Position numbers and translations under genes: made by a program. Of a stretch of DNA of 64,000 nt, positions 37,685-50,724 are shown one piece after another. Below the pieces are notes generated by a model. The model was not told the DNA's origin. It saw only the letters and a program-made list of their open reading frames with translations, and searched no databases. The stretch lies in the NCBI RefSeq assembly GCF_016802725.1, contig NC_052668.1:24298501-24362500 (forward strand). The letters are read 5' to 3'. The DNA is from Solenopsis invicta. Taxonomy: Eukaryota > Arthropoda > Insecta > Hymenoptera > Formicidae. Position 1 is the stretch's first letter, and each line of letters opens with the position of its first letter.

Positions 37685-38770
37685 CCATCTCGTGCCCTCG
37701 TTACGTCTCTCGAATCGTTCCACGCACGTGTGAATAACCGTTGCGAATCTGCAAATTAACCGATTCGCGATTGACCTGTTTACGTTTTATTAGCGACGCT
37801 TTCGCGTCGCTCTCGAGCTTTCTTCTTTTTTTTTTGTTATCTCAACGCATCCGTCGCGAGGTTTAACGCGTTTGGTTAGGTGAAAGGTCGCCGCCGCGCC
37901 TTTACGGCTCGTCTCGGGAATTGAAGCGCTATCATCTAAATGAAACGCGAGCATCGCCGTGTCGCGTTAGTTAATTATTTGACTGATTTATTACTTTGAT
38001 ACGCGATCGGTTACAACAGAGGGGATTTGCATGTTTTACCTGCAATCTGTATTTATTATTCACGTCCTCGTGAAAATTTTCACGTTAACTGTTTAAAGCG
38101 GCTCTATAAAATCGCGGGCTTATAAATTTATCGATAATTTAATTAATTTAGGTTTACGTAATAAATTGAGGGAAATGCGAAGAACATTGCTACGCATTAT
38201 GTTATTAATTGATCGATTTCTGAGTAATGAAGTATTTTGAAGGGGAATTGCGTGTTTTTCTCTGTGTTTTGCATTTATTATATCGGTCGTTTAATAGATT
38301 TTCAATTGCGAGATTAAATCATCGAGTTGTTTTGATTAATTTTTCCGTTATCGCGATATCGGGATACGTCATCACTTCCTGCCCACTGGGCGTCGCGGAC
38401 CGCGGTGTCTTTGGGTTATCGTGTCGCGCGAGTGAATGAGACAGGATAATTGAATTGACAATGATAACACGCCAACTGATCGTTATCCGCGCGATTTATT
38501 AGCGTTTTATATAATTTTTGTAAAAACAACAATTTGCTGGTTAGCCAACCTCCCACTTTCGCGCCGAATACACGATAATATTCTTTAAAAGGATATTTTT
38601 CAATCCCTCCCCTCCCCCGCTATCTCCCTCTACTCGAGTTTCAGTGAATTTGTGTCGCTGTTTAATTATGTAACTTGCGTTTAATTATTTTTGTGCGCAC
38701 AATGCGTGCCGACAGGAGTGGCATAGTTGGGTCCGCGCTTAGTTATTGTAAGCCGTGTAATTTCCTTCAG

Positions 38771-38905
38771 ATCGTATTTCCGCGTTCCCCGCCGAGTCAC
38801 GTAAATTCGAGCGAAATGCCACCGAGGATTACACCCTCCTTAATCAATTGCCACGCCGAATTTACCGTCAGCGGAAGCGCGCGAGGGGAAAATCGGAGGA
38901 AATTC
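38771..38905 (+). CDS. Weak candidate internal exon, 135 bp
   Basis: The acceptor is TTTCCTTCAG with a short pyrimidine tract, and the donor is GTGAGT at 38906. Two frames are open across all 135 bp. In phase 0 it begins IVFPRSPPSH and ends ENRRKF. In phase 1 it contains ESRKFERNATEDYTLL and a basic stretch RRIYRQRKRARGK. The phase-1 frame fits directly after the 34-bp exon and leaves phase 1 for the 60664 exon. The 135-bp length means it can be skipped without changing frame. Third-position GC is about 26 of 45 in phase 0 and 25 of 44 in phase 1, not decisive. Open frames of this length arise by chance in this GC-rich DNA, so the call is tentative. Confidence 0.25.
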
Positions 38906-39502
38906 GTGAGTATAATATTGGCTGCTCGTTCTTCGCGCCGAAATTCTTCTCGCGGAGAACTCGGCGGTCCTCCACGAAGGATTCAATGGAAAGAGAGAGA
39001 GGGCCACTTCCGGAAGGAAGAGGTTAACGGGGCGACTCCACTCTCTTCGCGAAGAGTCTCGTGTGTGTGTGATACGCGTGCACCGGTGTGGGTGCATCCG
39101 CGCGCATATGTGCGCGCTCGTTGCGTCACATCGAGGAAGTCGATGACCCACCTCCACCTCCTCTTCCTCTTCCTCCCTCTTCTCTCCGCTTCGTCTCTTC
39201 TCTCTTTTTGCACCGCGCGCACCGCCGTTGTGTGTTCCGATATTCCGCCGAGTAAACCTTTGGTAACGTCCGCGTACTTTCCGCGCGTATTTTCTGAACG
39301 CGTGCGCTCGTGTGTGCCTGAGGAGAAAAATTCGTGAATGTATTTTGCGTGGATCGCGAGTCGGGAACGGTTGAGAAAGAGAGAGAGAGGATCATTGCCG
39401 CATTATTAGGTTGATCGTGCACTGTAAAACGGCATATGCGGTTGAAAAATGGAAATATGAAAGATAGGAAATTTTTCTGGAACACCGGTGTACCTTCGTG
39501 TA

Positions 39503-39711
39503 CACCGAGAAAAAAATTATTAACCTGACTAAATTTTTCATTTTGATTAAATTTCTTCAATTCAAGTATTTATGTATTTTAGTTAAACATATGAATGTTT
39601 AAATTAAAGTTCAAGCGTCTCACGTCTTTGAATTAAATGCATAAATACTTGAATTGAAAAAATTAATCGAGTTGAAATATTTAGTCAATTTAACAATTTT
39701 TTTGTTCAGTG
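39503..39711. mobile_element. TA-flanked palindromic MITE, family A
   Basis: TA borders at 39501-39502 and 39712-39713. The ends are CACCGAGAAAAAAA and TTTTTTTGTTCAGTG. The two halves are largely reverse complements: AATTCAAGTATTTATG on the left mirrors CATAAATACTTGAATT on the right. The interior matches 54297-54495. About 209 bp, non-coding. Confidence 0.8.
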
Positions 39712-40555
39712 TACGACTACAATGCGAAGCACTCAATAACTCGCAGGTGGATTTCTACTTGACGTACTGCGTTATTGAAATTCAGATTTTTCTCTTATTT
39801 AATTCAAAATAAGTTAATCTTTTATCTTCCTTACAGACGTTTGTTGCTACGAATAATTAGTAATTCTATAGATTTTATCGTAAATCTAACATTCGAGAAC
39901 CTACTCGAGATGTGTGATTATCCCGCTGAACGGTCTCTTTTACCGATAATAATATAGTAGCATTCAAACAAGATTTACACAATGCTAAAATTACGTGATC
40001 AAACTGTGAGGCGCGCTTTCAAATTACTATCTTTAGGCGATTAGTTGGGGTTATGACACCTATATTCCCCACGAGCTATCCTTTATTCTGTATTGTCGCG
40101 GAATTGCGTTCTCACGATGGGGATTCTTCCGTGAAGGGGCCGCAAGGGGATTCAGCCCCTCGTCGGTGATCCGACTTGTCGGTGTGGTTATTCATAAGGT
40201 CGATATCGGGGCGACTGTCGGATGCAAATCGAGCGGAAGTCAACGACGAGGCGAAACGACGTCTCTAACCGAGTCTTTTGCTCTTCTGGCCGAGAGAAGA
40301 CGACGGGGAGAGCGAGCGATGGTGGGAGGCACGAACGACTCGATTAAAACTCCTCAGGCTCGTTTAACATTCGCCCTCTCGTCGTTGCTGTGTTTCGCCT
40401 CGAATCCGGACGGCAACGGTGATAGTCATTGCCGAACTAACTCTTGTCGAGGATCTTGACGAAGATTCCGGCGAAATTTCTTCACGGATTAATGTTTTTT
40501 CTTCTTTTTCCCCGTGAAGCGGGAAAACATCTTCGTTCCGTATGATGAGAGTTAA

Positions 40556-41111
40556 GGATGTATAAGATATTTCTCAAAACATTAAGAAAATTATGAAAAA
40601 GTTACAGATTGTTTTACATATCATTTACAAGTAGTAGAAAAAATTTCGCGGCGATTTCTATCTGGATAAAAATTATTTCAATAAGAATTAATATAATTGG
40701 GTAATTTTAATAATAAAATAAGAAATAATGTAAACAATTGAATTTTTTAAATTAAGTACTTTAAATATTTGAGACGATTTATGTAAAGTTTTATTGCGGT
40801 GCAGTGATCAGTTTTGTAAAATAAATAAAGTTTATTTATTTACAAAATAACTGAACAGACAATCATAATAAAACTTTGTATAAATTGTCTTGAATATTTA
40901 CACAAAAAATTGAGATTTTCCTTAATGTTGTTAGAAATAATTTAATTTTTAACACAAATAGAGTAAATAAATTTAAAAAAAATGTGTTATTAAATAAAAA
41001 TATAATCTTATTCATACAACTTTTATATGTATATAGTTTATTTGAAGTGTTAATATTAAACACATTTCCAAATTGTATTTACTTCTCAGGGACTATATTT
41101 CCGATACATTC
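40556..41111 (-). mobile_element. TTAA-flanked MITE-like element, family C, copy 2
   Basis: TTAA at 40552-40555 and 41112-41115. The left end GGATGTATAAG and right end CGATACATTC are mutually inverted. The reverse complement aligns with 15668-16206 over most of the length, including both ends. The apparent minus-strand frame at 40863-41063 corresponds to the plus-strand frame at 15763-16017 in the other copy. Both look like AT-rich chance frames, but the parallel is worth noting. Confidence 0.75.
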
Positions 41112-42541
41112 TTAATCACTCACACCGGATATCTCACGTAATGTCGCGAATGATTCGTCTATCAAAGTTTCTGAATTGATTACAAATAAAGATGCGATGT
41201 CATGCTACAAGTTCGATGTAGGGAGCAACTCGGGCAACCTTATCTGTCATTATAAATGATACACCTGAACGATTTGTTACTCAGATAGCGTTTCCGCAAT
41301 AAAGCAGCGCGTAATTACGCGAGGAGAATTTAATATCGCGCAAATCGAAATCGGAGCATTGCCGCGTGCGCTAAACCACCAGTTACTGACGTTGACGTCG
41401 AATTATCAAAGGCTGCTGTGAATAACGTAAATAGCGCGTATACTTGGGCCTGCGACGTAACGCGAGAGGCTGTTTGGCCGGGGTGCCGATTATGTAAGCG
41501 TTAATTAATTAATTATCGGAGGATGTTAATCGCCGTGGATCGCCTCCCGAGCAGTAATTTTGCGGCCGCTGAACGCCGGCGGGAGACAATGATATTAGCG
41601 ATACGCGAAATAATGGCTCTCTTATGAAAATCGTCCTTGCTACCGCCGTGCCGCCGCCGCCGCCGCCTCCTCGCGCGCCGGTAATTGCTTCAAACACGTA
41701 TAATTACTGGCGAAGCCGTCGCCGCCGCCAGCGTTTGGGTCTCGCGCTGATGAAGGGGCGCGCAAATTAGCGGAAAGGGCCCCGATGTAAATGAGCCGTT
41801 TAAGCATTCACGGCGTCGCCATGCCGTAAAAACGCGCAGGAAGAGGAGCCCCCTCTCCTCCTTCCCCCGATCCTTGCCGCTCGCGCGTCCCGCCACTTAA
41901 CACTCTCCCGCCGCGGGTTCAAGGCCAACGAACCCGCACTGACCCCAGTCGCCGTCGGGGTTTAGGCTTACGCCGCGCCGGTAAACGTCATCGTGTGACC
42001 CAGTTTGCATAAGTCCGCCGTAGGCCTCGCGTGCACGCGCGTGTGCATATAACGCGCGCACGATTCACGAGTGGTGCCGCCGCGTTAGGTAACCCCGAGC
42101 TCGAGGCGATTGAGTCGGCGCAACGCTTTTATTATTCACGAGGGAGGTGCTGCTTGCCTCGGCAGCAGCGGGCACACACTGACATCAACTTTCGGAGGAG
42201 TCATCGGTTTTCTTCCCGGAGATACGAAGGCTTCGGGAATTACGTCCGACTTAGTGGCTGCCTGGGAATATGTGAAATTTAGCGCAATAAATTCCGTTAC
42301 GCGTTACGCCGCGCATGCTGATGTGCAGCGATCGGGGCAGCGCGCAGCGCTCGCTCGCGCAAACGGAGTTACATCGTTCACTGTTCCCCTCCATGCGTCC
42401 AATCAAGCTGTCAGCTAGCTAGTTATTTACTTTGGATACTTTTATTGGCTGCTTTTAAATGAGATTTTCACGCGTACGCGCGCTTAGTTAACTCGGTTAA
42501 TTCTCGGCGAGAATCACTTCTCAAGAAAACGAGGAAAAAGA

Positions 42542-42563
42542 AAGAGAGAGAGAGAGAGAGAGA
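42542..42563. repeat. (AG)n microsatellite
   Basis: About ten AG units in intronic DNA. Confidence 0.85.
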
Positions 42564-45234
42564 AGAATGTTTTTCGTATTCATGAAGCACATGAAAATTG
42601 CATTCATCGAGATACAATAAACGAGCGTCGGCCAATAACGTTGTTCAAATTAATAATGTAATAAAACAGCGAAATATCAAGCTTCAATTTGCGGTCGGCA
42701 TTGAATTCTGCGAAATTCTCTAATATTAACTAACCATGCGCACGATCTCTCTATAACTTGTCCCAGTGCATCAGTAATCGAAGCGTCCAACCAACCAACC
42801 AGGCAGCCAGCCGCGGCCGTCCCGATGGTTTGCCGATCGATGGTGATGGACACACACGCGATGGTTTCCTGCAGGAAGGCAATCGCGCGACGTACGGGCG
42901 AAGGGGGGAGGGGAAACGAAAGAATCATCGAATATAACCGGAGACGCCGCGAAGGCGTACGACCTTCGCCCGAGTATCGATTAATAGCGGGTTAAGCTCA
43001 ATGCCAGGCCGAGAACGATCCGCTAATCCTCTATACGCCGTATTGTCAATCTGGTTACTATCGGATTTAAGCTACGTTAGGGGAAGACGGGCCCGAATTC
43101 CTTCTCTCGGCGCGCCCCGAGGGAATTTCACCCCCATAGAGGGAGAGACGTAGTAAAGTAATTATTTATCTATCTGCGTAATGTGATTTGCCGTTTATGT
43201 CTCTCGCGAGCGGAATGGTGATCGAGGTAGTGATTGAAAAGTTTGAAATTGGGTCGGCCTATAAAACTTTGTACTTGCATTTTTGCAAAACGTAGCGTCC
43301 TAGGAATTCAGGCCGTGTTTAATGCCGACATCTCTCGGTCATAACTTTTCGCATTTTTAAGCTATTGAAGCTTCACCCACGCGATCGTTGATTTTAATCT
43401 TATGTCGCGAACGTATCCAACTTTTGCGTAGCCGCTTCGCTTGTTTTTTCACTTTATCGCTACTCAGCTTCCATTAAAAAGAAGAGAGAGAGAAAGAAAA
43501 AGAAGAGGGAGTCGGCATTCGAGCCGTCTCACCTATTAATTTATTCCGACAGCGGCGAAAAGACGCGAGTAGGAGGAAAGGTAGAGAGGCGACGGGTTTA
43601 CAGCAAGTCCGTGTTTTCCAGCGGAAACTTTTCACTCGGTAGAAACGTATAATTCACTTTTGCGCACGGACGGGATTTTTGTTGAAAGCCGCGCAAAAGC
43701 GCGAGGCAGTGGCCTGAGGTATTTCCCGTTCGAATTTTCAGTCCTAAAGAGAGCAAGCAGCGCCCATGCAATATTTATACGCCCGCGCGAAACTGGAAAT
43801 ATATGTGTGTTAAAAATATACACGGTCGTGTTTCGGTATAGCCGCCGAACTTTTAAAATTTCATGCATTGCTCATAGCTGCGTATGCGGCCGCATTTTAC
43901 ATTCTGTAAAGTATTTAACGACACGGTGAATAATTACAGAGTCGCGTAATGTTCGCTAAATTCCTAGCGATTCCCGCCACTGCGAGTAGCAATGAAAATA
44001 GTAAGTCGACTATCCGTTACTTTCGCGCATTCTTTCAAAGATTATAATTAAATTCGCTATTTTAGAAAGCAATTTCAAAATTTTATATCTAGAGAGACTC
44101 CGAAAGCACTTTGGTGGCGGTGCAATTAACGTAAAGGCATTTAAATTAACTCATGGTCCGCTTTGTTATAATATTTTCCACGTGTAAATGTATGCATTGT
44201 GAAAAAATTTTAAATTTTTATAGCGAGTCTATTTCTGATATTTTAAAAATAGAACTCTCTTTGGAACGAATAATTCAATTTACATTCCGTTTCATTTATT
44301 CCCGCCTTTTTTTTACTAATCTTCCAACGCGGCTATAACTTTATCGTCGCATCCGTTATCAGAGCCATGTTTACGCGAGCATTCTTGCCCTCTTGCACGC
44401 CGCTCTCGATCCGAATACTGGAATTGTACCGCCATCACCCTTGTCGCAATACGTGTCGTTTCTTTTACGATGCACTTGCGGCGAGCCACGTGCAACGGCG
44501 TTGAATTTGCAACCTCGTTCGTGACGCGCGCATCGGGTCAGAAACCATCAAAACTCAAGTGCTCGGAAGAGTGAGAGGGAGAGAGATATAGTTATCCAGC
44601 CTCCTCGAGAAGTTTCCGAAGTCGGGGATAACTTTTGGCTCCGACCGAAGAGGTGAACTCCCGAGAATATCGCGTCGTCGCGCGGCGCAGCCCGTTAATA
44701 ACTATCCGCGTTGACGTGTGCCACGGCCGACTTGTGCATCGTCACTCGTTGGCCCGAGACGACGAGCACTATGCACCTGGCGGGTGAATGAGCCTCGTAC
44801 ATTCTCTTACGACGTAAATGAACGCGATAGAAACGGGCGAGCACAAGCGCGTGAGAGCTAATCTCTCTTTTAAGTTTTATCCTATTTTTCCGCAAATTTT
44901 CTTTATCGGATTTTCAAATTGATACAACTCGAAAAGTCTTAAACCATATTAAATACGTGTTTTTTTTTTTCTCAAATTTATCTCTTGTCCGGGAAGAAAA
45001 GAGAGCGTACTTTTCTTTGCCCATGAAAAAGCATTTCCATTTTTCTCGCGATACGTACGCGGCTTTATCGCTTTACGCCGCGACGATTCGTCGTGACACG
45101 AAAGATTGGACGAAGCAGGGGACCAATCTATTCCCAATAGATAGGATCCATTTCTCTGTCGAAAATATGCCGGGCCTCGTTCGCTTTGCGATTTTACGCT
45201 CGTTCGAAATGTTCCTCGAAAAATCGAACCCGTA

Positions 45235-45262
45235 CGGCGACGACGACGACGACGACGACGAC
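45235..45262. repeat. (GAC)n microsatellite
   Basis: About nine GAC units, giving poly-Asp on plus and poly-Ser on minus frames. Confidence 0.9.
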
Positions 45263-45432
45263 GCTGGAACATTTCGCAATTTGCGGGCGGGACGACCCGG
45301 CCAAGCGGAATGGAGATGCAAAGCCGCTCTAGATACGTTTGGATAAGCTCGAAGGAGCCGCCCGGCGGTAGCGGTAGCGTTTATGCAAGTCGATTCCGCA
45401 TCGTGGGGCACCCTGGAGTGTCGACAAACTGG

Positions 45433-45463
<31 letters not shown>

Positions 45464-45480
45464 CCGCCGCGCCGCGCCGC
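45433..45480. repeat. (GTC)n/(GCC)n microsatellite
   Basis: About nine GTC units grade into GCCGCC and GCGCC units. Complementary in composition to the GAC tract about 170 bp upstream, so the two can pair as an imperfect inverted repeat. Confidence 0.9.
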
Positions 45481-46949
45481 CGGCCTGTGGCACATGTCGG
45501 CTCACGTTTTTCCCTCGCATCCCTCCCGCGTATGTGGCGCAGCTTGCCCCATCCCCTCGACGTGATATTCCCCGTTCTCTCGTTTGACACAAAAGACTCG
45601 GATCTCGCCGCCGGCCGTATGACATTTTACGTATTCTTATACGTCCCTCCGCACCCGAAAGCGAACGGGCACGTAACGTTCTTTCCTTTAACCTAACCCA
45701 TTTTAGGATCGAATTATTTTGGGCAAGTCACAATTTCCCGCGAGTACTGTTTTCCCTTCTCCGGCGAACACGCTGAAACATCGTTGTTAGAAGACAAAGT
45801 GAAATTGGCGGGTTAAGAGGCGGCTTTTTCCAGCGAGTAAGAACGAAGTTTGATCATTTTATTTGACTTTATTTTACTCGTGTCCTTTTATTAATAAAAG
45901 CGTATTTTGCTTATGCTCTTGTTGCACTGTTTATATACAACAAAGCCGTCACGCGTAGCTTCGCTTCTTCTGTACTTGACAACGCGAAAAAAATCGAGTG
46001 CTTTTTGCAGGTAAACTCAAATAACCTGCCAATAAATGCGAGTCGCCCTTTGTCGGACAACGGCGCGGCGCAGGCTTCTTTATCGTCTACCCCCGTTTTA
46101 AAATTGAAAAAAATAATGCTCAGCCTTTTGTTTGATGTAATGCGACGGATTGTTCCTTGTATAAATTAAATGAGTTCGCGCATTGGTATGCAGTTAGGGA
46201 AATTAGAAAAAGACGTTATCGATTAACATAACAGTCACAGGTTCTTTCTCTTCTCATGAAAAGTAATGTAAGTCATTTTATTTTGTATTTATAGGTTTTA
46301 GAAATGGAGCAGAAATATGTATCTCCTCCCCTATTTTACATAATTGTAATTGTAGATCGCGTTCGGTAGACAATATAGGAGGATATAACATATAAAACTA
46401 TCGTATCGTTTATTTCCGAGCGGCAGGAAGGGGAGAGTTGTGCATTTGTCAGACTTCTCTCTTGATTTTATACCTTGCATTATAATGCACTTCTTGGAGT
46501 TTCGCCTACGTTCTCTTCGTCAGCTCGCCGCTCGTACTTTTCCTACGGATGCAAATTAAGCGTTGCAGCCAGGTAATTCCCTATCATCAGTCGGCCGAAC
46601 AACAATGAAAGGTATTGCTTAATATGAGGTCGTACGCGAGGAGGAGGCAATCGGTTACCTGGAAGTGACTCAGAATTTCGTAGTGGCACCATGAGAAATC
46701 TAGGTCACGCTAACGATTTACGTTTCTTGGTTGTGCTGAAGTAATTTTCAAGCGCCCGTGTGTGTATGTTATCTGCAACCTTAAGAAGGCATGACATCGC
46801 TTAAAGTGACTGCACAGATGCGCGTTACAGTATTTCAGTGTGGCAACGAAATATTGTTGAAAATTCGAGATTATTGTATTTAAGACGATTCGCTTGGATT
46901 TTATCGCAGTGCTTATTTTTGCTAACGTCGCCTTATCAAAGTGTCGGTT

Positions 46950-47358
46950 TACTGAGACAAAAATGTTTGGTATTTATGACTAGTGCGTGATAAAAGAATC
47001 ATGATAGGGAGATCCATTTTTACAGTTACTACTGCTGATAATGTCAATAATAGTAAAGACTTTGTGTTTATAAATTTTATTATAAATTATAATTTCAAAT
47101 ATTAATATTAATATAATATAAAATATCAAGATTGGATGGAAAAAATAAAATAAACATATTTATATAACAAAGACAATCACAATTGTGAGTAAGACTATTT
47201 TTTAAATATTTTTTTTTTTACTATTTACGTAATAATAGTAATACCTCATAGCTATAATTTGCAAGAGGTTGAAAAAAGTATAAATATATTGGCATCGAAA
47301 ATTATTATGAATTATAGTTAAATTATGGTAAATTGCAGCTATTTTTTTTCTCCCAGTG
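46950..47358 (+). mobile_element. TIR element, family D, short copy
   Basis: The left end ACTGAGACAAAAATGTTTGG and the right end TTTTTTTTCTCCCAGTG match the ends of 27139-28090. It aligns throughout with 62030-62436. Shared landmarks are GAGATCCATTTTTA/GAGCTCCATTTTTA, GTTACTACTGCT/GTTATTACTGCT, AAATAAAATAAA, GAAAATTA and ATGAATTATAGTTAAATTA. About 410 bp, without the internal foldback of the large copy. Non-coding. Confidence 0.75.
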
Positions 47359-50300
47359 TTCGTTGTTTTGTGGAGGTTCTTTTATCGCGAGTGGATCGCA
47401 AAATTAGCCAAGTTTGTAATTGTGTCACGGTGTTTTGCGATATTTGACCGTAGGAATTCAATCCACGCTGTCAGCTTGAGTTTCCAGCTGCGGTTAATTA
47501 ATTTTGAAATGCATATGTTGGTTCACAGCGATGTTTCTTCTTAACGTGACAGGTGGACGCCGGTTATTTCAATAAAGCACGTTGTCAAAAATCAATAGTT
47601 CCTCTGGTGAAAAGGAATTGGCGATACTTGCTATCTGCTTATCAGCGCATTATTGACAACCACCATACAAAAAAAAAACGTTCGCTTTTGCAAAGCACCC
47701 TTACGTATCGAGAAAGTGTCAAAATTAGATAAAATATAGACTAGCAGCGTATGACATTTCGAAATATTACCACAGACTCTTCGTCGACTCGCTGAGACTC
47801 CGGGGCTTAATTCAAGATTCATTCCCGTACGTGCGATAGGAGATATTTACTGTTCTATTCGCGATAGAGCATTCCAATCGATGATTTCGTCAGTCGGGAA
47901 TGGAAACATGCTTTTAAATAGCAACTTCTGTAATTCACGTTAGGCGCTCTTGCATTGTTATTACGCGGCGCTACGTGGAAAGGCAACAGAGGTGTGGGTC
48001 GTAGATCTGTCGAGGATGACTTATCGCCACCATCGGCGGGCTCTATTTGCGTCATCGCGCGATAGCGGCGCATAAACAATTCGACGTATATCGCGGCAAT
48101 AAACGCGTTGCTGCGCGATGGATCGCATTGCGCTTGTTGCCGGTTGCAACGCGAAGGAGGCGAAACGTAATCGATTATCGAAGACGGATATTAGTAGGCG
48201 TAATTAATACAGACCGGGATCGCCCCTTTGGGGCGTGACTATAAAAAGGAATCGTCTCGCTTAGTCCGCCGGATACAAATGAATTTTCCATTGCGTCCGC
48301 CGAGGTAGAAAATAAACCCCTTTGTCCGGAATATACAATAAAGAAACAAGTATTTAATCGGCGATATTTACGATGATCGGCGCGGAAGGGCGAATCCTCA
48401 TTTCATTCCCGGAATACGTCATGCCCTCGTCATCGAAATAACGCAGCCTCGCCGGCAAATCGCCCTGCCCTCGGGTCTCGTATCGACGTGTCTGGTCTGC
48501 TTTTGCGGGGACCTAATTTCGGGAACGAGGCCGATCGGCGGCATAATGCGTCACGATTTCCTCGCGGATCATCTATCGAGCCGCGGGAGCGGGAGGAGAG
48601 AAAAATACCGAGAATCATGAAACGGCTGATGAAAGGGGGAAGAGTGGAGGACGAGAGGGAGGAACGACGCGGCCTGGAACGAGAGACAAAGTCGCGACGG
48701 AGGGAGGCAAGGTGGCCCGACCAGATCCTTTCGGTCAAACAGGTGCACACAGCGCCGTTCTGGCGTGTGCCGGCTAACTATATACGCCTTAATAATACAT
48801 GGACGCGGCCCGTTCACGGCCGGCACGCACGCACACATTAACATAAACACAGGTCGCGATAGACACATCGATCGATATGCATGTACGCGCGAGCAACAAC
48901 TGGGGCCTCATCCGAACATTTTCGTCGATCGTCCCGTTTCGTAGCCCCTCGTAACTTTCAAGGCACTTTCTTCGTTTCTCGAAGAAAAGTCCGTCCGTGC
49001 GACACAGCAAACGTGGCAAAAGCGATCGTGCAAATGTAAAATGATTCTCAACTCGCGGCGCGGAGTCGTTAGCGATTTTTGCATAATTCTTGCTGTTTGA
49101 ATAAATATTTGCCCGCGGGGGATTTTTTTATGTTATTTTTTCTACATCCGCGTAATCGAAAAATATAACGCAATGTAAGTAGAAATTGTTAATTTCATTA
49201 GTTTTTTCAGACTTGTTTGCATAATCCCGCGTTCGTATTAAAAGCTTCATATCGGTAATCCGGGATAATTACGATGGCTAAATATTGCATCGCAATCGTT
49301 TCTGCGTCGTGCAAACTTTATGAAATGGCACGCATTCTACCGGTTTGAAAACGTTTATTTATAAAAAATTCGGAGCTACCGTGCCGTATATCAATTTAAT
49401 AGGATTTACATAGACAATTTGAATATTAATGTTTCACGGAGCCGCGACTCGCGTCGCTTTAATTAACAATTTAATCGGAGAACGCAATTCGCCGGCGAGT
49501 TTCGGATTATCTTCCTTACGACGATTAATTTTCTTTCGATCGAGCATTTGAGCTCGTCGTCTCTAATCGCATGACGAATCGATGGAGTGCGATCAATCAA
49601 TTCGCACGAGTGCATCACCGCGTTTCCTCGCCCTCGGTGGAGGGGGAGGGTAATGAGGTAAGGGAAACCAAGCGGGTGCCTCGAGAATGCTTGAGGTGTG
49701 CGTCGAGCAGGCAGTAAACACGTAGGAAAGACGAAGGCCCTTACTCGGTGCAGCGGAGTGCCACTTATGCACAATGCGCTCTCGTCGGGCTTGTGTGTTG
49801 CACTCGCGGCGCGGCACGCACGGGAACGCGACACTCCGGATTTTCGGTGGGTAGAGAGAGACACTCCACCTCGACGAAGCGCACGAGCGCGTTACAACAA
49901 TATTTGCCTTCCCGACAGTGGTCGCTGCTTTTTACGGGGGAGAGCGAGAAAACGCTCGCCCGTATAATTATCGTTATCGTTCGTATCGCGATGTATCGCG
50001 CACCGAGTCGGAGTCAGCGGTTATTCATTGTTCCTTCGCTTCGGCTTGTTCCGAGCGATACATCATCGCCCCGGCGCGTGCAAAGCGTTTTACATTAGGA
50101 GACGGTGGCGGCGGCGGCGCGGCCTCTCCCCGGCGATCGTCCTGAAAAAGCTCGGGAAATCGAAGCAACGAGCGGCACGTAATTCAACGGTGGGAGGAAA
50201 GCGGACACAAATCTTGTCTTGGAATAAGTTTCTCGACAGATAAGGAGACGTTATGAAATATATGTTTATAAAATAAAGTATAGGAATGTGAGACAGAATG

Positions 50301-50544
50301 GAAAATTTCGAGGCGTCGAGGGAATATGATTTAGGAAAGTTCTTTCTATAAAAATATAAAAATATAGTTTTGATATCAGCACGGATCTCAGTGGATTTGC
50401 GCTAGCGCAAAGTGCACAGACTTTGCGTCGATAACGGCTGCGAAAATAATTCATTCCGACTTGCTAAATTCTCATACACTAATTGTTAATATTTGCAAAT
50501 TCAATGTGTTTTGAAAGAGCGAGCCTATAGTTTTCAAATTTAGG

Positions 50545-50724
50545 CCCTGCGCGCGCCGCGCGTATAATGGAAAAATATTAGGAATAGGAATTAAAATTTT
50601 AGAATTAGTTTTCTCTTATTTTTTTTGTGTCCATTGTGCACTACGTTTATGTTCATTCAGAAAACTGACTCTAAAAGTCTAGTTCCTATTCCTAATATTT
50701 AATATTCTTCTATTGTGCGCAGGG
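50545..50724. mobile_element. MITE-like element with CCCTGCGC ends, family G
   Basis: Inverted ends CCCTGCGC and GCGCAGGG are followed inward by further matching arms: ATATTAGGAATAGGAATT on the left is complementary to AGTTCCTATTCCTAATAT on the right. It is 180 bp with an AT-rich middle. The flanking sequences TTTAG and TTTTAG are similar but do not define a clear target duplication. Non-coding. Confidence 0.75.

Larger units (their letters stand above)
28091..40555 (+). other. Intron, second part
   Basis: Mostly GC-rich, CpG-dense non-coding DNA with many chance open frames. It contains a (GAC)n run at 28.5 kb, paired elements at 29.42-30.12 kb, a TTAA-flanked element at 31.40 kb, a hairpin at 32.1 kb, G-runs at 35.02-35.08 kb, GT and CT microsatellites at 37.4 and 37.6 kb, one weak exon candidate at 38.77 kb and a TA-flanked MITE at 39.5 kb. 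Nothing else was supported. Confidence 0.5.
41112..50544 (+). other. Intron, third part
   Basis: GC-rich non-coding sequence with an AG run at 42.54 kb, GAC and GTC trinucleotide tracts at 45.2 and 45.4 kb and a family D element at 46.95-47.36 kb. A perfect 16-bp palindrome TTTGCGCTAGCGCAAA lies at 50396-50411. Numerous opposite-strand open frames reflect high GC and low stop density. None has protein-like composition or splice context. Confidence 0.5.

Noticed and set aside
38675..39337. 220-codon open frame as an intronless gene
   Set aside because: Composition is that of GC-rich background with repeats at its 3' end. Only the part between the splice signals (38771-38905) was kept as a weak exon candidate.
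40863..41063. Minus-strand frame shared with 15763-16017
   Set aside because: Both are AT-rich frames in the two copies of family C, short and full of Phe/Leu/Lys. The parallel reflects DNA homology, not a recognisable protein.
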